Shown piece after piece: positions 1 through 11,028 of a stretch of 64,000 nt of DNA. The DNA lies in contig NC_080683.1 of assembly GCF_030445035.2 (NCBI RefSeq), positions 89,055,675 to 89,119,674 of the forward strand. The letters run 5' to 3'. The notes under the pieces were generated by a model. That model was not told the origin of the DNA and did not search any database. It was given only the letters and a program-made list of their open reading frames with translations. The DNA is from Dasypus novemcinctus. Its lineage: Eukaryota; Chordata; Mammalia; Cingulata; Dasypodidae. The translations under genes were made by a program, and so were the position numbers. The number at the start of each line of letters is the position of its first letter. Within the stretch, counting starts at the first letter, position 1.

Positions 1-2035
1 AGGTTAGAAAAAAAGGTGCCTGATTGTTTTAAAGTTTAAGGACCTTGATACAGAAAGCACTTTTTCCAGGTTTCTGGAATGTAGGCAAGTATCTTTTGAA
101 GGATAATCATTCAGGATAGCTGAGACTTCTTGAAGTGAATCCCCTAAAGTTGAGCCAAAATGGAGAATTGTGAAAATTGATAGGATACTTGATGCTATTA
201 ATGAATCACCATTTTCTAACGTATGATAATGGTGTCATAGTTACTATTTCTTTAGTCCTTTCCATTTAGATGATTTTACTGAACTTTGGATGAGATGATA
301 TGATTCTGAGATTTGCTCCTAAATAATCCAATGGGAGGATTGACCCTTAGTTGATAATTGTTGAAGCTGAGTGATATGTACATAATGATTCATTATATTA
401 AACTATTCTCTGTTTGTGTATATATTAGAAATTTTTCCATTAAAAATGGCTGAAGAACAATTTGCTCATGCTATTTCAGTTCTTGAAGTTGGTCATTAAA
501 AGAAAGGTAGGTTGTGAGAGTGCAAAATTGTGGAAGACACTCACCGAAGTTCTAATGCCCACTGATGATGAGGACAAGGCTCTAAGAGCCTTCAAAACGG
601 CATGAGGGGAAGAGATTTGTTCATAGAACTCTCAAGAATGAATCAACAGATTGCACACATCTTGATAAACATCAATATATGTTTGAAATAAGGTTCTTAG
701 AAGCCTCCACATTGAAGTTGTGACCAGATCGTAAATAGCAGCACCAGGTTTTTCTTCCAATATATACATTTTAGAACCACAATAAGATCTGCTTTCTATG
801 AAAAAAATAACAGCATTTCACCAAACACTAAGCCGATATTTTAGGTTGTACAAAGTACAAGAAGTGAAACATTTCAGTATATTTTCCCAATAGCTTCTTA
901 TGAAAAAAAGCTGACCTAGCAAGGTCCTTTTTTCATAGAAAATTCTAAAAACCAACTTTAAGGAGAAGACAGACTTGGTTCATTATAGTGATCAGCTCTT
1001 TTATATACATTTTTGGGTGTGATTAGGATATCCAAACGATGGAATCTTATGATCTAATGTGGAGCTGGAAATCAGTAGGCAAGAATGAGCTAATCAAGGG
1101 TTTTGCTAACAGACTGACCTAAGCCCAGCTAAAACCAGCCAGCCTCCCTCCTTTCTCCTTTGTTATTTCTCTTCAACTTTTCTAGTTAATTTAAGTGAAA
1201 AACTCAGACTAAAAATTGAGCAAAAGCAGAAGAGAAAGAGTTGCCACATTTGTTTAACTGAAATAAAGTGATGTATGGTCATATCTGTCATAGAAAAGTT
1301 GTTTTTATTTTTAAACAATCAATTTCAAGCTCATGATTTTTATAAAGATTCTTTTCCTCTAACTTAAACTTCAACATTGGGGGTGAAGCTAGAGATAAAC
1401 ACCAACTGGTGAGCATGTGGCCAGGGTTCCTGTCCCATTACTGCTTTCCATCCCCTTTGCCATAAGAGATTAAATCAGGAATAAGAAAGCAACTGACCAA
1501 ATATTTGGTCACTGCTAAATCCCCCTAGTGTATGAGGAAAGAAAGCTCAGGGCCCTCAGTGGGATAATGGAAATTTAGGATTTAAATTTCCATAAGAAGG
1601 GTTAGAAAGTTCCTTGAAGCAAAGAGAATGTGGGAGAAGGGTTTAAATATGCAAAGAAGTAAAGCTATTACTTTTCCTCCCAGGGAATCTGGAGTTGCCT
1701 TTCCCTTTAGAATTCAAAGATCTGAAAAGGGATCTGGAGGTCTATGAGGGCCATTCCCAGTTTTTCAAACTGCATTTCTTACCCTTTTGGTGAGAAACAT
1801 ATTGATAAGCTTTGAAATGAAATTAGTTTGTGAAACCAGCGTTTTTTCCTAATGAAATGTCATATGGATTTTTTGGGTTTGCTTGATATTGTTAGGTCTT
1901 GACACTGAAGAAAATATTCCATATTACCAGCAGTTATAAATTCATGAAACTGGTATCTCAGGGAAAAATCTTAGAATTAATGTTTTGAAATATTATAGTG
2001 CACAGTGTGCAAAATATAAAATATTAAAATAAAAA
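1..2035. other. unassigned AT-rich sequence
   Basis: I see no gene, RNA gene or confidently named repeat here. The sequence is AT-rich with short A runs and no long open frame. It may hold diverged LINE material leading into the L1 fragment that follows, but I could not align it by eye. Confidence 0.4.
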
Positions 2036-2834
2036 GAAACAGGAAAAGATGGCACATCCAGAGGAAAAGCATAAAAATCTAGCAAACATCACTGAAGAAG
2101 ACCACATTAAGGGCATGCCCTACAACTAATTTTTTAAAGGTAGTTTTTAATATACTCAAAAAACTAAAGTAAAATACAGAGAAATAAATAAAGGATGTCA
2201 GGAAAACAATAAATGAACAATATGAGACTCTCAAGAAACACATAAAACTACTGTATTTAAGGACTACAGTAACTGAAATGAAAAATTCCCAAGATGTTTC
2301 AACAGCATATCAGACTTGGAAGAAGAAAGAATCAGTGCACTCAAAGACAAGAAAATTTAAATGAGTTAGGCAGATGAGTCAGAAACAAACAAACATCAAA
2401 AGGGAAAAATAGCCTAAAACACCTCTAGGACAACATCAGGCACACCAATATATTCTGGGAGTCCAGGAAAAAAAATGGAAGAGAGAAAGGGGAAGAAGGA
2501 ATATTTAAGGAAATAATGACCAAAAATTTCCTGAACTTAGTAAAAGATGTAAATCTGTACATCCAAGAATCTCAGAGAGCACCAAACAGGAAACACCTGA
2601 AGAAAAGATGCCCTGTCACACACTGATCAAAGTTTCAATTGCAAAGCACAATAAGAGAGTTCTAAAAGCTAAAAGAGAAAAGCAATGTGTTATGTACAAG
2701 GAAGTCTCAATTACATTAAGTGCTGATGTCTGATTAGAAACCATGAAGGCAAGAAGGCAGTGGGTGAAAATATTTGAAGTGTGAAAAGAAAACAATAGTC
2801 AAAAAATGCATTTATATTCTTGTAAGACTTTTTT

Positions 2835-3039
2835 TTTTTTTTTAGGCAATATGTGATTTTACTTCCTCTTTTTTTTCTTATTTTTATTGTCTTTTTTTAA
2901 AGATAAGTAGATCTCACAAAATGTTACATTAAAAAATATAAGAGGTTCCCGTATACCCTACTCCCCAGCCCCCCTACTCCTCCCACATCAGCAACCTCTT
3001 TCATCAGTGTGGCACATTCATTGCATTTTATGACTATGG
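2835..3039 (-). mobile_element. 5'-truncated L1-type 3' tail insertion
   Basis: About 200 bp of L1 3' UTR lie in antisense, opening with a T-rich run (the poly(A) tail of the minus-strand element). The target-site duplication gtaagactttttt is visible at 2,822-2,834 and 3,040-3,052. The same tail type appears at 42,746-44,610 (long copy) and 54,250-54,420. A short 5'-truncated copy with a tail and duplicated target is what target-primed reverse transcription by L1 produces. Confidence 0.75.
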
Positions 3040-3474
3040 TAAGACTTTTTTTAAAAAAAAATGAGGGAGCAATGAAGACATTTCCAAATGAATAAAAATT
3101 GAAGGAGTTCATCAGCAGTAGACTTGCCCTATAAGCAATATTAAAGGGAATTCTTCAGACTGAAAGGAAAGGACATTAGACAGTAGTTGAAAGCAGCATA
3201 AAGAAACAAAAACCTCCAGGTGGTAACCATTTGGGTAAATATTAATGCCACTATTATTTTAATGTATTTTTTGGTAGGTAATTCCATTCATTACTTCTTT
3301 CACTAAACACCAATGCATAAAATGTAATATTAAATCTCTGGTTTTTGAATACAATATACAAAGAAAGTTGGAGATGGTGGGGTATAGGAAGGCCTTATGA
3401 GTAAGATATTGAAATTTAGTTGGTATCAAATCAAAGTTATTTGTTATATATATATATTTAGGATGTTAAATTTT

Positions 3475-3875
3475 TCTTTTAATTTATTTCTCTCCCCTTT
3501 CCCCACCCCAGTTGTCTGTTTTCTGTGTCTATTTGCTGCATATTCTTCTTTTTGTCTGCTTCTGTGTTGTCAGCAGCATGGGGATCTGTGTTTCTTTTTG
3601 TTGCATCATCTTGCTGCATCAGCTCTCCATGTGTGTGGTGCCATTCTTGGGCAGGCTGCACTTTCTTTCATGCTGGGCAGCTCTCCTTATGGGATACACT
3701 CCATGCATGTGGGGCTTCCCTACGCGGGGGACACCCCTGCATGGCACGGCTCTCCTTGCACACATCAGCACTGCTCACGGACCAGCTCCACATGGGTCAA
3801 GGAGGCCTGGAGTTTGTACTGTGGACCTCCCCTGTGGTAGATGGATGCCCATCCACTGGGCCAAGTCCGCTTCCC
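3475..3875 (-). mobile_element. armadillo tRNA-derived SINE (DAS-type), young copy
   Basis: This is a roughly 400 bp minus-strand SINE. Read on the minus strand it opens 'gggaagcggacttggcccag', a tRNA-related head, followed by a long GC-rich body and an A-rich tail; the T-rich stretch and 'atttatttctctccc' at the plus-strand start are that tail. The target-site duplication aggatgttaaatttt is perfect at 3,460-3,474 and 3,876-3,890, so the insertion is fairly recent. It sits inside the old L1 fragment. Open frames across it are fortuitous. This SINE type is characteristic of armadillos and is the main clue to the host. Confidence 0.9.
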
Positions 3876-4100
3876 AGGATGTTAAATTTTAACTCGATGT
3901 TAACTCCATGGAAAATACATTAAAAAAATGTATCCATATAGAAATGAGAGGGAACTCAATATGGTAAAATATAAAATAAAATAAATAAGAATGCAGGCAT
4001 TACTGAGGAACTGAGGAACAAAGGTATAACACAAAGATTAAATAGCAAAATGGCAGAAGAAATTTATGCATTATCAGTAGTGACTTTAAGATTAAATGGC

Positions 4101-4430
4101 TTATTGATCATACACTTTGGATAGATTGCATGCTATGTGAATATATCTCAAAAACTGCTAAAAATAATTAAATGATTGTGCAAGAATAACCAGAAACAGC
4201 GGCTATGTACAGCAGGGGAAACAGAGAGAGAAGGGAAGTGAAGAATTTTCTGTTAGTTTATTTTTGTTTTTACTATTATTATTATTGAAATAATGGACGT
4301 GCTCTGATGATGACGAGGTGATGAATGCAAAACTATGTGACTATACCAAGTATCATTGAATGATCAATTTTGGATTAATTATATGCTTTATTAATATGTA
4401 TCAATAAAGTTGATTTCTTTAAAAACAATT
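4101..4430 (+). mobile_element. L1 3' end fragment inserted in older L1
   Basis: About 330 bp end in 'caataaagttgatttcttt' and a short A run, with the upstream 'gatgatgaatgcaaaactatgtga'-type text typical of an L1 3' terminus. It splits the early ORF2 text of the host L1, with a short possible target duplication ('ttattgat' against 'aattgatga'). Confidence 0.55.
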
Positions 4431-4903
4431 GATGACTTAAACTTTCCAGGCAAAAGGCAGAGATCAGTAGAACAGGTACAAAAGCATGAAGCAGCTATCA
4501 GCTGTTTAGAAGAAACTCACTGTAAATTCAAACACATGGGTAAGCTGCAAGAGAAGAATAAAAAAAAAAAAAACATACCACAAAAGTAGTAACCAAAAGA
4601 AATCTGGGCTGGTTAGCTATCCTAATATCACATAAAATAGACTTTAAGTCAGAACTCTTATGAGGGAGGGTCCAGATCTCTTACAAAATAGTGGAGAAAG
4701 CCTAGAAGTTGTCTGAGGGAGGTACCCTGAGGAACTCCAGACCAGGAGAGAGCAGCACACATTGTCCAGGAGGAACTGAGACAGAGAGGAAGAGGTCAAA
4801 GGAAAAAACATGAGTTGTACTTCCCATTCCCTACCACAGGGGAAATATCCATGAGATTGGATACCATAAAACAGAATATAATAAACATGAAAATAACAAA
4901 GGT

Positions 4904-4909
4904 TTTATT
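4904..4909 (-). promoter_or_regulatory. polyadenylation signal of RFPL4B copy 1
   Basis: AATAAA on the minus strand, aligned with the AATAAA of the other three copies at the same relative place, about 745 bp past the stop codon. Confidence 0.55.
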
Positions 4910-5653
4910 GATTTAATCAATATAACATTCTGTTGATAAAAGTAACAAGTTCAAAAGCAATCATCAAGTCAATTTTTGCTGGGAGCTAATATGGTGATAA
5001 TTCTTACAAATCAAAACTCTATAGTTGTTTCAAGCATGAGTTTGCTGTCCTTATGTCTCACAATGTGCAGGAGTTCTTAAACCCAAATGCATCTAGTGCA
5101 CAGGCTAAGGTCCTATGCTTCAGAACAGTTATTTCTCTTTTTATGTAACTCCAGAAAATTCAGAATCTTTTGCTCTCTGGACTCTTGACAACCCTTAATT
5201 GTGTCGAATATTGCCAAATATATTTTTATACTGTCTTTGAAAACCACAATAGGCTGATTATTGAAATGCAAAAAAGGACAATTTTCAACTATCATCAAAT
5301 TATATTACCAAAAAAAGGGTATATAATAATATAAAAGGCATTTTTATCTGTAAAATCTAATAATGTAGCAAATTTACAATCTAATAATCTGTTTATTAAT
5401 TACTAAAAGAGAAACGTGTAGTATTGTTTATGTCCATCAATTATGTGATTACTGCTCCCCATTTAGACAAGGAGATGTTAATACCATCCCCTAAAACCCT
5501 ATAGTCATTTAGCCACCAAGTCTACAAAACTACAAAAAGTCTAAAAATACTTCAAATCTTTCTGTTATTGTCTCTCCATCAGTCGTTGTGATGTTTCTCA
5601 GAGTCCAAAGCCTCATTCATCTGTTGGAAATCTTCTGTGAAGAGCTGAGATTC

Positions 5654-6466
5654 TCACAGGCAGAGACTAAAGGGATCACTACTGTCATCCTCTCTAGTCT
5701 GCTCATGACAGAAGAAAGGACGCAAAGGCTCCAAAGAGGAGAGGTCAGTCTGTGTATAGATGAGGGCATCAAATCGAACATCAAAAAACTTGATTTCTTC
5801 CAGGTCCACATCTAGGAAAATTCCCACACAGTGAAGGTCAGGACTGGTAGGAATTCTGGTCTGTGGGAAGGAGCTAGGGTAGATTGCTTTTCCTTTCATG
5901 CTGATGACCCAGAAGCCAAGCACAGAGGATAAAATGTTCTTCTCCCTTCTGTTCACAGAGTCCTTACAGACACCTAATGCCCATCCCTTCCCCTCTCCTA
6001 CCTCTACTTCCCAATAATGGTAGCCAAAGAGGAAGCAGGAGGAGCCCAGGACACAGGCCATGTGGGTGAATCTTTCAGGACCTTCTAGTGGGTTGTAGCA
6101 GATCTTTCCACACTGGATGGTCCTTAGGTCATCAGAGAGGTCAAGGAAAGAGTTGGCAGTGGCAGCGTCCAGGATCTTATACTCTTGGGACCTTAGACTT
6201 GCATCGCTTAAGTGCAGACTTTGCTCCAGTAGGGGGCCATGTTGCTTGATAAGAAGCATTAACACGTGAATCTGCCTTTCTTCCTTAGGAGGTTTCTCAT
6301 TTACTCCTCGACACAGAGGGCAGGTCAGTGTTGATTCCTGCCTTTCTAGCATCCAGTTTTCAATGCAATCAAAACAGAAGGTGTGTGCTCAGGAAAGAGA
6401 AATGGAATTGGAGAAAAAAACCAGACAAACAGGGTATTTTGCCTCCTTTTGCAGACTTTTAGCCAT
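5654..6466 (-). pseudogene. RFPL4B: RFPL4B-like copy 1, one stop in the RING, SPRY part open
   Basis: The frame from ATG at 6,466 to the stop at 5,654 is 271 codons, exactly the length of the intact copies, with no frameshift. Two changes hit the RING: codon 11 is TAC (Tyr) where the first zinc-binding Cys should be (6,434-6,436), and codon 26 is TGA (6,389-6,391) in place of the third zinc-binding Cys. From Met39 onward 232 codons are open and cover the rest of the RING, the linker and the whole B30.2/SPRY domain (HYWEVEVGEGK, VGIFLDVDLEEIKFFDV, LRPFFC). Roughly 80% identical to copies 2 and 3. A 5' UTR splice donor (caag|gt, GT on the minus strand at 7,332-7,331) and the polyadenylation signal are kept. 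It is most likely a young pseudogene. A SPRY-only product from Met39 or stop read-through is possible but unproven. Confidence 0.85.
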
Positions 6467-8339
6467 TGTTCCAGAAGGACACTCTTCAGTAGTAGGCAGA
6501 ACTGAGCTGAAATTGCCCTTTCTTAGCTTCTGGAGCCTTCTGCTCTTCAATAACCAGAATGTGCCTAACTCCTATACAGAAGTTAAATAATGTAAATCTT
6601 TCTGTAGCCTATGCCTAAAAATGATAGTCACCTGGGATTCATAGTAATGCCAACATTTGTGAGAAAATTTTAAAAATCTACATAAAATGGCTGAGATTTC
6701 CTTATTGCAGAAGAAACTTTATATACAAAAAGTCTTCAAGATAAATAAAACATTCTTAGAAGGCTCATTAAGACTTGGGAGGTTTGAATAAAACTAGAAT
6801 GTAATTGTTGGTGTCACCTATTCTAGCAGTATTATTAATTATGTTGACACAAAATCCTGAGTCAGAAAAATAATTCAACAACGGAACAGCATTTTATTTA
6901 TATAAGAAATTTGTTCCTTTCAAGATTATCCCTGGTCAAAAAAATAAACAAACAAGGAAAAATCCATATACAAAGTAGAGGTATGATCAAGTGAATATAA
7001 TATAGCAATATGATGCAATCAATCTTAATCAAATGTTAAATGTAGAAACTACATAAAACCTAGAAGAGTGCTTAAAAAGTAATGTTAGTAACACAAAGAA
7101 AATTATTTTGTTTAATTTCCTCAACTTGCAAATGGATATGATTTTAAAATATTTATACATATGTCAAAAGACCTAAAGTTAAAATGAAAACTCAGATTGT
7201 CTTTTTAAAGAGGATTCATTAATTTCCCTGACATTTGGGGTAGGGCATTGTGGGCTCTTTAGTAAGTGAAGTGAAAGGGGTCACAAGAGAAACAAAATGA
7301 TGAAAACTGCCTTTTTCAGGCATTGCAGCTACCTTGTCTGGTATGCCCAGGTGAGATCTTGTTTGTGCTGACCACAGTTTCCCTGTGGAAGCTGAGGTGA
7401 GTTATGTCTTTAATAGTATCCACAGGTAGTCTCCGCTCCTTCCTTTCTAGATCATCTACCATTCGGGGGTCAATTTCCGCATTTAAATTCAATCATAAAA
7501 CTCAGTCAATCCTACTCTAGTCATCACATAAAGGTGCCTGTAAAAACTGTCAGAAGTACAAAGAATATATGAAAAAAATTAGCAAAATATATTGCACAAT
7601 GAGATGCCCATTGTAGACACAATTTTAATCACAAGGAAGATGCACTTCAGCTACCCTAACTGCTGCCAAAGCTTGAGAACCTCAGGTGAATTGACAGCCT
7701 CCTGGGCTTTTCTAAAAAGTTTGCCTTACTTTGGGTGAGTTAATTCTGATAGGTAGAGGGAGCTGAGGTTTCCTCTTCAACAGGATGTACCCTGAGTAAT
7801 AAATAACATACCTTCTTAGTAAGAATTCACAATTCACAAATCACACGTTCTGCTGTGGTTGACTTAACAATCAGAGATGGAATAAAGAGCAGGAAAACCT
7901 CAACATTATTACAGAAACATAAAGTACACTGCGTGGTCAGCCCAGAAAAATGGGTTACTAGAAGTGTTCTGGATCCTGGAACACATTCACATATCTCCAT
8001 CCAGCAAATATTTAAGAGCCTTCCAAGCTCTCAGACTCAACTAGTCTCTGGAGAAACAAGTATGTGTAACAATAATCAGGATGTATGCCTACATGGAAAG
8101 CAGAATCTTTGGATGTTTCCAGTTCCTCAATGACATTCCAGTCTGATGGGATCTGGTTGTGTGACAACAGCGATAGCTTTCTTTCTTAAATCCCAAGTGA
8201 AAGCATTGGAAAAAGGAGTTTTCATGAAAGAGTGAGAAGTGGGACAATGGATATATTCCTAGCGGCCAGCTTCCTTGAGCTGGAGACTTTCAGTTGTGTT
8301 CCTGAAGGTCCGATTCTCCACCTCTACCTCTCTGGGTCT

Positions 8340-8708
8340 CTGCTCTCTTCAGCAATGAGCTTGAGCTGATACACTGGTCTTTTTAAGTGCTAGGGTGCAG
8401 ACCATGCCCCCATTCAAGGTCACAGGCTCCCCTAGGAATGATGCTAACTAAATCTAATCAAACTACCATTAACCCTATTCTTTTTCGCAAGACGGTGGCA
8501 TTAAGGCACATTCCATATTTCATAGTACAGTTTTCCTCTTTGAGTTAAAGATAGCAAACCTGAATATGAACGTGATTCTCTAACTTCAGAACTCAACTTT
8601 AAAAAACAAAATGTTTTACTGTACAATTACAGGAACCCACCGTTGAAACCTAAATAAATTCCAGCTAATGTAATCACTGGCGTGGATGCCTCTGATATAA
8701 TTATGCAT
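8340..8708 (-). promoter_or_regulatory. promoter region of RFPL4B copy 1
   Basis: On the minus strand the order is an 11-bp block atgcataatta (8,708-8,698), then about 320 bp later 'gggggcatgg', an AT-rich TATA-like 'cttaaaaaga' (near 8,388-8,379), and the likely start region 'cagctcaagctcattgctga'. The same order and spacing occur in the other three copies. The CG of the G-rich box has changed to CA here. Confidence 0.55.
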
Positions 8709-9395
8709 AAACAGAATCAAAACCAGCTTTCATCCCCCTTTACTCAGCATTTTTACTGTTGGAGATAGTTACTAGACAAGATAAGGAAGACATGGCCTGT
8801 ATAAACGTGTTGTCATGGTATAAATATTAATAACCCAAACTTATTCCTAAAAGTTTCCCAATTTGGACAATAATTTACAAATACCTGCATTAGAAGTAGA
8901 AGGAACAGTAAAAGTCATAAGGGAAGAGATCTAAACCACAATTATATATAAAAAAAGGAGTTAGCACATCAGGAATCCCTATTGCTGAGAGGGTGGATAA
9001 TAAGCCCTTCTCTGGAGATACACTCTATTCTGTACCATGCCCTAGTTCTCATCTTCATTAGGCTTGGTCCAGGGCTCCTGCTCCAACCATGCAGATTTTA
9101 CTGTATTTTCACTTGCTCACTGTCTCCACTTCCATGGGCTAAATCCCTACAAGTGTAGGTCTTAAGCTTTCTGATTTTAATCATTTTAAGCTTTTAAAAA
9201 TGAGGAACTAAAGCTTCTTTTTTACATGATTGCTCCTTCTCCACAATAAAATTAAAACAAAATCTTGAAATGCTTATTAAATAATTTATATAATAAAGTC
9301 ATTTGCATTTTAACAGATAAAACAGTTTTTAATGAAAAATCACTTTATTTTCTAATACAAAATGCAAAAAGCAAGACTTCCATTGTTTTACATAT

Positions 9396-9829
9396 ATTTT
9401 TTTAAAGATTTATTTTTTATTTATTTCTCTCCCCTTCCCCCCCAACCCGCTCCCCTCCCCACCGTTGTCTGTTCTCTGAGTCCATTTGCTGTGTGTTCTT
9501 CTTTGTCCGCTTCTGTTGTTGTCAGTGGCACCGGGATTCTGGGTTTCCTTTTGCTGTGTCATCTTGTGTGTCAGCTCTCCGTGTGTGCTGCACCATTCCT
9601 GGGCAGGTTGAACCCTCTTTCGTGCTGGGCGGCTCTCCTTACAGGGCGCACTCCTTGTGCGTGGGGCTCCCCTATGCTGGGGACACCCCTGCATGGCACG
9701 GCAACTCCTTGTGTGCATCAGCACTGTGCAGGGGCCAGCTCCACATGGGTCAAGGAGGCCTGGGATTTGAACTGCAGACCCCCCATATGGTAGACGGACG
9801 CCCTATCCACTGGGCCAAGTCCACTTCCC
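9396..9829 (-). mobile_element. armadillo tRNA-derived SINE (DAS-type), young copy
   Basis: About 430 bp in minus orientation, close in sequence to the SINE at 3,475, with head 'gggaagtggacttggcccag' on the minus strand and a T-rich tail at the plus-strand start. The target duplication tgttttacatat is at 9,384-9,395 and 9,830-9,841. It interrupts the upstream part of the inverted RFPL4B unit: flanking sequence on both sides aligns continuously with units B and C, so it landed after that duplication. Open frames here are fortuitous. Confidence 0.9.
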
Positions 9830-10138
9830 TGTTTTACATATTTGTAAACCTCTAATTCCTGGCTTAAGTGAGGAAAACTGGATTCTCACAAGTGCTTCTG
9901 CTCAATCTGTTGCAATCTGTTGTTTTGATTGAGGTATGTGAAGAAAACATGGCTTCCTGTAGCTATTTAGTTGGGAAAACAAGAGCCTTGCAGATGTCCC
10001 AGAAGGGTTAGAGGGTTCTCCAGGGCCACTGTTTGACTCTGTTCCACCACACTTGCCACACTCCATGAAAATACAGCAGATCTTAGTTTCTTTGCCAAAA
10101 ATAAAGACCCTAATGATACTTGTAGAGCATATGATTTC

Positions 10139-11028
10139 ACATTTTGAAAACCTTAGGAAAAAAGAACTATTTCAGAATTAATGAGATTTTTTGTAAAATC
10201 CAGGGCAGACCAGTAGTCCAGTCCATGGGGACTGGCCATGGCACTTAGCTGTTGGCTGGTTGGCTGCCTTTTTAAGTTGTAAACCTTGTGGATAACAGCA
10301 TCTATGATTTCCAACATGTGTAGAAGTCTGATCAGCAGCAAGGGACAAAAATAAAGTCAGCATTTAGTGAGAGTCAGAGGGGGGAGGCAGATGGTTCAAG
10401 TCCCAGAGGTTCCGGAAGGCCAGCTGATTCCTGGCTTTGCTTGCTCCTTGGTTTGATATGACACTATGGAATGTCCTTTCCATAATCTTTACTTTTTGTT
10501 AAAGTGAGTTCAAATTGGGGTTTCTTTCCTTTCAGCCAAAATCACCATAACCAATAAATTATCTACGTCTTCTTACTGAATTTCCCTGACTCTCTGCTGT
10601 CTTTTTAGAAACATTCATGTTTTGCATGCAGGGACTTTATCTTTCCCACATCAATAAGCCTCTCCTTGTCACACCCTCAGTATAAACTATTTATTTCCTG
10701 AACTTTCTGAACTGTGCATCTAAATAGTCTATAAAGAGTTATTGATTTGTGTGTGGTAAGTGTAATCAGTCTGGTTGGGAAACATTCCTCTGGTGGTATA
10801 AAAGTTCTGACCTCTGTAGTGATGATAATGATTGACCAATGTTTGGATGCTAGCCAGTCACTCTTTTCTTAAACAGCATTTAAACAGTGCTATGGTAATA
10901 GGAAATTCCTTCTTGCTAGTCCTCAGTCCTCACTGGCAATTAATGGCCCCTGCAAGTGCATAAACAGGCATCCAATGATTTCCACCTTCAGGTCTTGCTT
11001 CTTGATAATATATCTAAAATATATATAA
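10139..11028. other. unassigned sequence
   Basis: Beyond the inverted unit and before the POLD2 retrocopy I recognise no gene or named repeat. Composition is ordinary, AT-rich mammalian intergenic DNA. Confidence 0.4.

Larger units (their letters stand above)
2036..4660 (+). mobile_element. old L1 LINE fragment (ORF1, inter-ORF region, start of ORF2), interrupted
   Basis: From about 2,040 to 2,830 the sequence follows the L1 ORF1 pattern in sense orientation: coiled-coil-like Lys/Glu-rich text, then the RRM-like part with a 'gggagtcc' block. Positions 3,053-3,459 and 3,891-4,100 continue through the ORF1 end, the inter-ORF region and the ORF2 start, and 4,431-4,660 holds more early ORF2 (endonuclease region). 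The coding frames are broken throughout. Three younger elements interrupt it: an L1 tail at 2,835-3,039, a SINE at 3,475-3,875 and an L1 3' end at 4,101-4,430. Its inter-ORF part (about 3,220-3,395) closely matches the reverse strand of 57,800-58,025, so both belong to one old L1 or HAL1-like family. Confidence 0.75.
4845..10138 (-). repeat. inverted segmental duplication carrying an RFPL4B copy
   Basis: Read on the minus strand this segment parallels the tandem units at 31.1-61.0 kb: upstream region (10,138 to about 8,430), promoter block (8,430-8,340), 5' UTR exons, coding exon (6,466-5,654) and 3' flank through the polyadenylation signal to about 4,845. Homology begins at 'gaaatcat' (10,138 on the minus strand), close to where units B and C begin. 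It keeps the 1.4 kb between exon 1 and the second 5' exon that unit A has lost. One SINE (9,396-9,829) has been inserted. Identity to the other units looks like 75-85% by eye, so it is an older copy. Its inverse orientation makes a large imperfect palindrome with the array. Confidence 0.8.

Noticed and set aside
3397-3923. Overlapping plus-strand open frames of 126-147 codons with Cys/Leu-rich proteins
   Set aside because: They are antisense readings of the SINE at 3,475-3,875; near-identical frames recur at the SINE at 9,396.
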